A stretch of 21,702 bases of DNA from Saccoglossus kowalevskii. Its lineage: Eukaryota; Hemichordata; Enteropneusta; Harrimaniidae. This document shows positions 8,701-20,700 of this stretch, piece after piece. The notes below the pieces were generated by a model, which had not been told where the DNA came from, searched no databases, and saw nothing but the letters and a program-made list of their open reading frames with translations. Every line of letters starts with the position of its first letter. Positions within the stretch are counted from its first letter, which is position 1. The position numbers and the translations under genes were made by a program. Where the stretch lies: positions 163,892-185,593 of the forward strand of contig NW_003109992.1 in the NCBI RefSeq assembly GCF_000003605.2, read 5' to 3'.

Positions 8701-11700
8701 AAAGCAATGTGCATGAATAAACAAAAGCGTACAGTTTTACAAACTTTAGAAACATGGTAGGCCTACGTTGAAAGACCAAGACGTTATCGAACATTGACAA
8801 ATTTAAATCATTATTAGTTTAAAAAAGCGATGAATTTGCCTGGCATGTGTGCGTGTTTTGTTTTGTAAATAATTCATACGTACGCCATGTAGGAGATTAC
8901 CTTCGTTGTCAGGTATTGAGATGGCGCGAAACCAAGTGACCATCGCATTTTTGTCGTATGATCACGTGATCACCACCAATCTTTTCAAGTAGAAAGGTAG
9001 AATGATAATGGTTTACGACAGTGGTATGTTTGTTTTCAGCTATTGCTCCGTCTGAGATTCCGTTTGCTATATTTTTGCTATATTTCCGTTTATAATTAAC
9101 AGGTTTCAACCAATATTTTTTTGTTAGTAAAAAGACGTTTTTGAGACAGCTATCGTCACTTCAACTAACATTCACATTTTAATTCGTATTAACGCCTTTC
9201 AATTACCCAGTAAGGTATCACCAATCAATTACATGTATTGTTATCATCAATTTGCTATTACCAATATTATTCATAAAAGTAATATTTTTTCTGAATTTCT
9301 TGACTTTAATTAATTTTACATACTATTATCTTAAATATTAATATAAGTATAATAATAGTAATATGGATGAAGAAACACTAACTCTTGTAACTGAGATTGC
9401 TCCATTACTCGAGGAATATGACGTCACTCCCAGGCTTCCCCACATTCCGGCGATAATGACGCCAATGCCTTCTACTCCAATTCCTCTAGTGACAGCATGA
9501 CCTGGTGGTGGTGGCGCCCCACTTAGATGTGCGCAGGCATAATAATCACCGAGAGATTCAAATGTAGAAGCAAATACTGCAGACATCATGCCAACAAATG
9601 AAGCGACACTTACTGTTGGTAACCCCCATCTAACTAAACAAATGAGAACAGATTTTGCATTCAATTGAGTCTCCATGGTTTCCATTAACTTTCAAAGACT
9701 GATACATACAAACAATGTTTTGATTAATTAAATGCAAAGTATCATGCATTGAATGTACTTTCTGTGATATGTACCGAACTGCCAGTACTTAAAAACAGTT
9801 TATGTGAGTCAACAATAACTGTGGTATAATTGTTATTACTTTAACCTTAGACAGAAGTATTTTAAAAAATGTTGGCATAATGAATTAGAATTGATATGTA
9901 GTGTAACTCACATGGTATCGGAAACCATATCCATGGCAACGTATTTATCAAGTCATCACTTCTGTCAGTTCGGACTAGATAACTAGGATCACTTGAGTCA
10001 GTTGTAAACACATCCGTAATAGTAAAGCACAGGAACCACGTTATACAAACTGAAAGTATCACCTGTACAAAAGCATGTGTATTTTATTGGTGAAATATTC
10101 ACTATTACATGCTTCACCCAGCATACATGGAATCAAACATAATTAATATATACAATACCGACCTTGAGTCAACCTGGATGTAAGTCAATACTAAATAGAT
10201 TTGGCTGAAATACACAACCAAACAGAATTGTCTATTTCGACGCCACAAAGGCGTTTCGTCGCGGCTAATTGAATGAACTCAGAAGGTTTCACTCACCGGA
10301 CAAAGTGAAAAGACATGACCCATTTCTTTATGGCATCCTTTTTGTCTAGTCCATGATGCATATGGGACTCTAATATTACGCATATACTGCGAAAACAACA
10401 GAGTCAGCGCCAGCGCCCTGAAACATAAAACAGAGTCATAATAATTAAACCACAAACGTTTATAAATTGTTTTATTTTATGTGCCTGCTGACAAAGCTGC
10501 CGATAATTTTGTGTTTGTTTTTGAGATATATTACTATAAATGTTTAGTCGATGATTTGAGTGCATCTAGTAATTCTTCCTACAAACACTCTAAATTCAGC
10601 AAGGATATAATTCTAGTTAACCACAAGTCATCCATGACAACATTAGGCATTTCCACTGCCAATAATGCCAATGACTTGCCAGGCTTATTTTGAATATTTG
10701 AGCTGCATAAAACACAATATAACAGCGAATAGCAGGTGCATCAAAAATGGATACTGCGAAGTTTTATTTTCCAGGAGTATTATTATTTATAATTATATTT
10801 TGTAGATCGAAAGCGAGGCTGTACCAAGGAACAGTGTAGTTGCTTTGTTACAATCTTTTTTACAGTGATCAGAGAGATATCTGCTGTGATAGAGAAAATA
10901 CAAGTATTACGAAACATAGTTGATAAACCAGACAAGACGCTGATGTGAGATACTGAAAGAATAAAAGGTGTGGAAACAAGAAAAACGGAACTTTGAAAAG
11001 TATGAGGGAACGAGATCGAGTATTCAAACTTTTCAAAAGATTGATACATTAGCATAGCAATGTCGTCAAGCAATGGTTGCATAATTAAAACTATTACTGG
11101 GATGTTAAGCGGAAATAAATATACGGACACTGGCAATGTAAAAGCGGTGTTTCTGAAACATTTCGATGTTCTAAATAATGATGCACATTTACTTTATTGT
11201 TCAGAGTTATGTAAAGCCATGGCTGAAGTAATTCAACTAGAAGGTATATCTGGAATACAACGAATACGAGGATTATGGAGACCATATGTGAATGATAGTG
11301 CAGATCCACTGATCTTATTAACAGAAGGGCTGAATCTACATGGTAAGAAAGCAGTGCTATATGACGAAACCCCATATATTTCAGCCCAGAGAGAATTCAG
11401 TGATCGAACTGTCGTACGAAACCTCCCTTTGTCAGTTGGGGACGGTGTTATACACCAGAAATTCGAAGAGCTTCGAATGAAGGTACGAACGATCATGCGC
11501 GCCAAATGGCTGATTGATTGCAAGCTGACCAACATTGATAATGGTGACCGTATTGTATATGTGGATACACTACAGCAAGTTACACCCTCTCACTGACAAG
11601 TTGAAATGAGTGAATTTCAGGCGATATTATTATATTGAGAAAGACAAAAAACAAACAACGATTCATTTTGCGTGAAATGAAAGAGTGACTGGAAAGTGAA

Positions 11701-14700
11701 AAAACACAGAATGATAATACTACAATTAATGAAATAGAACGTGAATCAAGAATATATACTGATACATATGCAGAACATCATATTACATGTACAGCAAACA
11801 ATGCTAACGTAGTCAAACCAAGATTACAGACTCTAGCATCTACACGCACAGATAACACAGACACAGTACCAACTATAGATATGAAGCGAAAACACGTAAG
11901 TACATCAACAGATAATGAAAGTGTTGCATCAAATAATGACAGTGGTGACGTCATTGAGAAAAACAGCAGAGCACGGATGGCCAGTAAAACAAGAAGAGGT
12001 AGAAAAAGAAAGAGAAGTAGAAAGCGTAGAAACGTAAATTATATCACAGAACTTACATCTTTTGTCTCTGAATTGTAGAGGTCTAAGAGGTAAAGATACA
12101 AGAAGTCAAATATTGCGATGGTGCAATGACCAGAAAGCAATAGTAATATGCCTCCAAGAAACGTATTGGATTGAGAAAATAGTTGATATTATTAATAGGG
12201 AATGGAAGGGGAAATATTTCAATTGTTTGGCACAAGACATAGTAGAGGGGTGTCAATATTAATTAAGGACAAATTAGACGGGAAAATTATAAACCTAAAA
12301 CATAGCAATGATGGTAGAAAGTTACTTATAAATGTGGAATATGGGGAGATATATTAACATTTGTTAATGTGTATGCACCTAAATACTTTAAAGAACGAGA
12401 AACTTTGTTGTAACGCTAAAAAGTTGGATTCAGAAAAAATGCAAATGAAAGCGGTAATCTATTTATAGGGGGTGATTTTAATTGTGTAATAGACCCTAGT
12501 TTAGATAAGCGAGGCACTAGCTCTAAGATTGTCAAAACAAAAAAAAAACCTTTCACTTTGATCAATACCTTCAAGTTGCATAATATATATGGCGGGAATT
12601 GGACCTGACAAAAACACAGTTGACATGGAAACAAGTAACACTGGGAATTGTGAGCAGATTAGACTATTGGTTGATATCGTCACATTTATTGTCAGTCATC
12701 CAATCCACAGACATTAGCCCAGCAATTAAAGCTGATCATAATGCCATATCATTAAAATTAAAAAAAAATGTCTGACAAACGAAAATTGTTGGACATTGCT
12801 GAGATAAAAATTCGAGAAGTTACAATTAAATATGCAAAAAATAGAACAACATTAGCAAGAGAAAAACAGGAAAATTTAGAAAATAAATTAAGAGAAACTG
12901 AAACAAAGGTAGATAAGCAGGGAGGTGATATCAAGTGTGTTTTTTGGGGATTAGAAAAAAAATATATAGAGGCAAGCAAGTTAATGAAAAATGGTAAAAT
13001 AATAACGAATCCAGAAGAAATATTGCGAAAGGAAGTGAAATTTTACCAGGAGTTGAATACTTCTAGAGACCAAAATACAAAATTATCTCAGTAAGATTAA
13101 AATAAAAAGCAAACTAAATTTTAATGAAGCAGAAGAGTGTGAAGGCCTCGTTACTTAGGAGCATGTCGTTGGACAGTGTTGAAAATGAAAATAAACAAAT
13201 AAACAAGACCCCTGGACTGAATGACATTCCAGTGGATATTTATTGATTATCCCACAATCCATTACGCTTTTCTAATGGAAATCACGACTTGCACCAATTA
13301 CCGCTGGCGAATCCTTCGATACCTTCCAATCACCTGAAAAACACCCAATTAAAGCTTGATACTCCTTGATCTGCGCAACAGTCGCCATTTTTGTTTTTAT
13401 GAGATCCATATATCTCGCGCATGCGTGGCACGACGACTACCGCCCCTTAATGTACATAATGTTTGGCGGACTCACAATACTCTGAACTATAACAATAATT
13501 TACAAAAAGGGGCCAAGAATAGATTTGCATGCTTAGTAAAGTTTTGCCACCCATACTGTAAAACACGAAATTAGCGAGAGAACTGATTCGCTAATGACTT
13601 TAAATTCAAAATGGTTTTTATGGAGGTGATAACTGTGCATTTGTTGTGGCACGCGACAGACAAGTATTGTGAAAACAGGAAATCAACAGTGACAAGAGAG
13701 ATTCGCTAAATCAACATTTCGCTATTGCGTCATTTTACCACGATTCGCTAAAATTGCATGTCGCTTTTTCAACATGTTTTACAGTAATTAATTGCGATCA
13801 GGTTGGGTACATGAAAGGTCGGTATATTGGGCAAAATGTGCGTCTCATAAATGACGTAATCCGGTTTACACAAAAGATAGAGGGTGCTATTCTGTTTCTA
13901 GACTTCCACAAAGCCTTTGACTCTGAGGAACATAATTTTATTTGACTCTGTGGAACATAATTTTATGTTGACTGTCTTAGAAGAATTTGGGTTTAGAGAG
14001 TCCTGTGTAAATTGGTAAAAAAGTTTGATATAAAAAGAGGAATTCGGCAAGGCTGTCAACTTTCAGCATTATTATTTTTAGTTGCTGTTGAGGTCCTTTC
14101 ACAAATCATAAAAAAAAAACTTTTTAAAGGTTTAAAAATTAAAATTGGCAAGAAGGTGCGTGCTATTAAGATTAGTCAGTTTGCAGATGACACAAAAATA
14201 TACATGAGTAATAGTATAGATTTAGCAGTACTGAATTTAATTGATGAATATTGTAAATAAAGTAAAAAAAAACAGAAGGTTTAAATCTCAGTGGGTGGAA
14301 AAACAGGACGGACTAATTCACGGCTAAAAAAGCTATTAAAGCCCTATTAAACAAGAAATAAACAGAAAAAAATGAATTGGGAATCAAAATTAGAAAAAAT
14401 AGAGAAAAAATTAGAATTGTTGGAAAAAAAATTCTTGTCAGTCTTTGGTAAAATTACAGTGCTAAAAGTTTTTTTATAATGCCATTAATTACATATACTG
14501 CATCAAAGATAGTCACGTGATATTTGTGTTATGAATTCTTGTGGTTGGAATAAGTGGGAAAGTAAAAAGGCAAATAGCAATCAATTTTGAAAACGGGGGA
14601 TTACAATGGTGGATGCCGAGGCAGTGATAAAGGCACTACATTGCTCCTGGATAGATAGGTTTAGTAAAAGGAGAAACGAAACGTGGGCTACTATCGCTCA

Positions 14701-17700
14701 GTGCTATTTCCATGACTTCTGGGGGCTATAATCAGGGCGGGTCTGAATTATAAAACGCAAACTCTACTAGAATTTCGTCGGGAAATATTGAATAGGTGGT
14801 ATGAATTAAATGAGGAAAATTAACAAAGCTTTGAAATGATTAGCAAAAAAATACTGTGGGGTAATAAATACATAAAAAAGTATTTTATAAAGAGTGGATC
14901 AGTTCTGGACTCTTTTATATTAAAGAAGTATTTCAAGATGGTGACTTTATACAAGTGGATTCCCTATTAAATAAACCTGCAAATAAAAAGGAATGGATTA
15001 CACAATACAGTGAATTTCAAAGTGCAATGCCATTGCAATGATATGACATTATAAAAAACAAATAAAAATCCAAATTAAAGCGGGGGAGTCGTCACCTGCG
15101 CATAGAGTTTAGACATAACATTCTTGGGTTTGAAAAAGATTGGCATGAGTCAGATCTATTTAATCTTATCATATCAGTAGCTGCTTTTGCAATATATAAG
15201 GCACGAATAATTAAACAAAAGAATATTCAAAGATACTTCGTGGACGAGGTATATCTTTTTAACTATAAAACACAAAATGAAATTTTAAAAGAAATTAAAA
15301 GAGTAAGAACGTAACAATAGTGCACATATTTGTAGTATTTGTGTTCTAAATATTATAAAAATGCATATGTACATATCCCTTGCATTGTGTATATTATAAA
15401 ATAAAAAATGGAGTAATATTAATCGAATGTGAATATTGCCGAATAAACAAAACAGTTTTTCTTTTTAATATTGTATGCCTTGTATTTGCTTTCTGTTACC
15501 ATCGTTATATATGGATGTAATTATGTTGTTATCTCATGTCTTTACACCAGAGACAAACCTGTTCTAATGGGAAGTGGACTTGTACTGCTTACACTTATTT
15601 GTCAAGTATGTAACATGGGAAAAAGTATCCCCCTTACAGGGCAGTCCGAATAATTTGGAGCCTGCTTCAACAATGTCGTTTGATATTATGTCTTGTCAAA
15701 AAGTTGAATATGATCATGGTTAAATAAAGTAGAGCTGTTTTGAAAACAATCATCATTATTCGTTTACCTGATATTGTATAAAAACGTTAGTACGCTTATA
15801 CCAAGGTTTGTTCTTACGTATAGGAACACCATAAATATTTGTCGGGCAATGATCTGATATCAATAGCTCGTAGTAGATCGTTCTGTCATAACAACGCAAC
15901 AATTTGCAGCCGCCAGTACTTAAAGAACAACAATAATAATAATAATAATATACTTACATGAAAGAAATTCCCCAATGTGTACTACAGTATCTCAGTGTCA
16001 CTGGAACCAAACCATCTAATACTAACATAACAAGAGTTGGTGCTATGGTCAGCGGGCCAATGAAGCGAATCAGAAATCCAAACAGGCCACTGAAGCCAAA
16101 AACCATCTCAAAGACTCCAGCCAACAAGACGGATCCTTGAATCTGTGAAGTATGTGGTACCATATTTACCTGTCTGATTGTGTTATGATGCAATATAGAT
16201 TACAATATAATGTAATGGGTTACAATATCATGTTATGTGTTACGATATAATGTAATGGATTACAATATTATGTAATGGATTAAAATATCATGTAATGAGT
16301 CACAATATCATGTAATGGATTACAATATCATGTAATGTATTAAAATATAATGTAATGGATTACAATATCATGTAATAGATTACAATATCATGTAATGGAT
16401 TAAAATACAATGTAATGGATTACAATAACATGTAATGGATTATAATATCATGTAATGGATTACGATATCATGTAATGGATTACAATATAATGTAATGGAT
16501 TACGATATCATGTAATGGATTACGATATCATGTAATGGATTAAAATATCATGTAATGAGTCACAATATCATGTAATGGGTTACAATATCATGTAATGGAT
16601 TAAAATATCATATAATGGGTTACAATATAATGTAATGGATTACGATATCATGTAATGGATTAAAATATCATGTAATGGATTACAATATAATGTAATGGAT
16701 TGCGATATCATGTAATGAAATACGATATCATGTAATGGATTACGATATCATGTAATGGATTTAAATATCATGTAATGAGTCACAATATCATGTGATGAGT
16801 CACAATATCATGTAATGGGTTACAATATCATGTAATGGGTTACAATGTCATATAATGGGTTACGATATCATGTAATGGATTACGATATCATGTAATGGGT
16901 TACGATATCATGTAATGGATTACACTATCATGTAATGGGTTACGATATCATGTAATGGATTACGATATCATGTAATGGGTTACGATATCATGTAATGGGT
17001 TGCAATATCATGTAATGGATTACAATATCATGTAATGGGTTACGATATCATGTAATGGGTTACGATATCATGTAATGGATTACGATATCATGTAATGTGT
17101 TACGATATCATGTAATGGGTTACGATGTCATGTAATGGGTTACTATATCATGTAATGGGTTACGATGTCATGTAATGGATTACGATGTCATGTAATGGGT
17201 TACTATATCATGTAATGGATTACAATATCATGTAATGGATTAAAATACAATGTAATGGATTACAATAACATGTAATGGATTGTAATATCATGTAATGGAT
17301 TACGATACCATGTAATGGATTAAAATATCATGTAATGAGTCACAATATCATGTGATGAGTCACAATATCATGTAATGGGTTACAATATCATGTAATGGAT
17401 TAAAATATCATATAATGGGTTACAATATAATGTAATGGATTACGATATCATGTAATGGATTAAAATATCATGTAATGGATAACAATATAATGTAATGGAT
17501 TGCGATATCATGTAATGGATTACGATATCATGTAATGGATTACAATATCATGTAATGAGTCACAATATCATGTGATGAGTCACAATATCATGTAATGGGT
17601 TACAATATCATGTTAATGGATTAAAATATCATGTGTTGGGTTACAATATCATGTAATGGGTTACGATATCATGTAATGGGTTACGATATCATGTATTGGG

Positions 17701-20700
17701 TTACAATATCATGTAATGGATTACGATATCATGTAATGGGTTACGATGTCATGTAATGGGTTACGATGTCATGTAATGGATTACGATATCATGTAATGGG
17801 TTACGATATTATGTAATGGGTTACGATGTCATGTAATGGATTACGATATCATGTAATGGGTTACGATGTCATGTAATGGATTACGATATCATGTAATGGG
17901 TTACAATATCATGTAATGGATTAAAATATCATGTAATGGATTAAAATATCATATAATGATTAAAATATCATGTAATGGGTTACAATATCATGTAATAGAT
18001 TACGATATCATGTAATGGGTTACAATATCATGTAATGAATTACAATATCATGTAATGGATTAAAATATCATGTAATGGATTAAAATATCATATAATGGGT
18101 TACAATATCATCTAATGGGTTACAATATCATGTACTGGGTTACGATATCATGTAATGGATTACGATATCATGTAACGGGTTACGATATCATGTAATGGGT
18201 TACGATGTCATGTAATGGGTTACGATATCATGTAATGGGTTACGATATCATGTAATGGGTTACGATGTAATAAAATGGATTACGATATCATGTAATGGGT
18301 TACGATATCATGTAATGGGTCACAATATCATGTAATGTGTTACAATATCATGTAATGGATTAAAATATCATGTAATGGATTAAAATATCATATAATTGGT
18401 TACAATATCATGTAATGGGTTACGATATCATGTAATGGGTTACAATATCATGTAATGGGTTACGATATCATGTAATGGGTTACGATATCATGTAATGGGT
18501 TACGATGTCATGTAATGGGTTACAATATCATGTAATGGGTTACAATATCATGTAATGAATTACAATATCATGTAATGGGTTACAATATCATGTAATAGAT
18601 TACGATATCATGTAATGGGTTACAATATCATGTAATGAATTAAAATATCATGTAATGGATTACAAATATCATGTAATGAATTAAAATATCATGTAATGGA
18701 TTAAAATATCATGTAATAAGTTACAATATCATGTAATGGATTACGATATCATGTAATGGGTTACAATATCATGTAATGGATTACAATAACATGTAATGGA
18801 TTACAATATCATGATTACTCGCATTGGTCTAACATTGGTTCCATTCAGGGAGCCTCTTTCAAGCAATATAAGCATTATATGATTACTTGATTGCAATTAA
18901 AACACGTTCTCTAGCAATTAAAATTGTGTTTGTCGCCAATTCAGCTATATTTGACCTGTAATGAAATTACAAGCATGACCAATTTTAAAAGAAATCAAAA
19001 ATATTACTATAATATGACATCATTTAACAAAATTTTCCACTGATCCATGATTTTATTTCAGAATTGAATTCTACAACGTTTTTCATTTGATATATCACAT
19101 GATATTTTTGAAAAGTGAAATTGTATACCTGAATATCAACCAAAGATGAAGATTATGTCATTTTTTTATTGTAAAAATTAGTGGTATGCCAACTTGTTGA
19201 TGTTGTTATACATTATGGAAGACCTGAGAATACTGAAATTAAAACAATTAAAATATGGTAGTATTGGAACTTCACCTTTTCGTAATATCGGCTATTTTCA
19301 ATAATGAAGAAAATTACGCCATTGTTTTACCTCAATGTGCAAATTACCTTTAAAATTATTTTTTCATTACATGACATTATATGGAAGTTATACAACACTT
19401 ATTTATTTTGTGCCAAATTTCATTTTGTTATTCAATCTGATTTTAACATTTTAAAAATCTTAATAACATATATAGGTTATATAACTACATCGCAATCTTA
19501 TATTTAAGATGGTCACAGAATAATACTTGAGTCTCGTGTCCTAATTTTACTTGCAATAGTGGCAGACAATATAATCATGTTTGCTGTACAATCTCATTTA
19601 CAGCACGCGGGTACTCACCTCACGTGCCCTATCTTCCCAAGTAACAGTGGCAGATAAATTAGTCATGATGATTGACCCATTAACAAAAGTTTCTATAAAA
19701 CCAATAATAAGTCACGAAACATAAAAATAAACATAATTCAAGGACTTCCGGTATACTTGGTGAGTGAACATAACACTGATCACTGTTCTTTAAATAACGT
19801 TTGTTATTGTCCTGTGTGTTCAAATGGGTCAATACGGCGTAAACAACATATGCAAAACATGGTGACTCGTACATTAACACAACAGTTATGAAACGTGTTT
19901 TTTCTCATAAAACAGTAAAACAATCACACACTTCTCTAGCCAAACGATTCATTTCGATAATTTTAAGCCATTGCCAACGAAATCCGACCACCTTGGGCGT
20001 TGTTTGCACGGAAAAAAAGCCCTTGCATACGAGCAGACACGTCAGACTAATCCAGAAACCAATAAACAACGGCCTTATGGTCTCAAAATGGCCGGTAAAT
20101 AGGTTTCTTTTATTATTATGTCATCACTCGAGTTACGTACCTTGAACACATTCCCATTGTGGTAAACCCATTGTTACGATTGCAGGAATGTAGTAGGCAA
20201 TACTAATTCCTTGAACAATTGGCAGTCTGAAATAATATAACGTTCATGAATTGATGGTATATCACACAATCCCCGTTAATATTAGTCTTTAAAATGACTC
20301 TTACATAATGAGCAATTGATATACAATTAATAAATACACCAGTAAGTACAATATAATTTATGTCAACATCTTGAAGTCGTCGTTGTGATTTGTCAAAAGA
20401 CTTCTTGTGACCGTTTCTTACTGTGTTGACGCGCTTATTCAAGCCCGATAAATGAGCAGCAAATATAATCGTTCAATAGATAAAATTAGAAAAGAATAAT
20501 GAAATATAATTCAATTCTAGGAAAACGATATCAAATTGTGAGAATGATAGTACCGGCCAAGTAACTGACAGCGATGTTTGTCAATCAACGATTTCTTACC
20601 TGGATCCGAATGTCACTTGTAAAAATGTTGAAATTGATTCACTAAACACAATGACACTGAAGAGTATTGCGAACACGTCGTCTTTTATGTCATCTTCCAC

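Larger units (their letters stand above)
13451..14260 (+). pseudogene. LINE ORF2, reverse transcriptase core
   Basis: Coding resumes at NVWRTHNTLNYN (the N-W-R-P-I-T-L-L-N-x-D-Y-K block) near 13457 and runs to a MITE at 13554-13786. After it, DQVGYMKGRYIGQN (about 13796-13837), LFLDFHKAFDS (motif A, 13893-13926), RGIRQGCQLSALLF (motif B, about 14035-14076) and ISQFADDTKIY (motif C with the catalytic Asp pair, about 14173-14205) follow. A 25-bp tandem duplication breaks the frame within motif A. About 25 codons are missing before motif B (CVNW runs straight into KKFDIKRG). This is unambiguous LINE reverse transcriptase and clearly dead. Confidence 0.85.

Noticed and set aside
8959-8972. TGATCACGTGATCA E-box palindrome.
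   Set aside because: A 14-bp palindrome is expected about once by chance in a window of this size, and nothing else supports it as an enhancer.
10238-10260. Hammerhead-ribozyme-like piece on the minus strand: GAAACGCC, short loop, GGCGTC, near a Penelope-like fossil (such elements often carry hammerheads).
   Set aside because: The required CUGANGA core is absent upstream (the nearest is CTGAGTT) and no stem I pairing was found, so only a small hairpin remains.
15471-15653. 60-codon plus-strand frame just after the LINE.
   Set aside because: It lies beyond the LINE's ORF2 stop and poly(A)-like signals, and has no similarity to LINE or host proteins.
16190-18814. Considered as a CRISPR array because of the regular short repeats.
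   Set aside because: There are no spacers. The units are contiguous 20-mers with graded variants, in an animal intron.
19888-20145. 85-codon plus-strand frame.
   Set aside because: It overlaps the end of SLC23 exon 2 on the other strand and intron 2, and has no recognised similarity.
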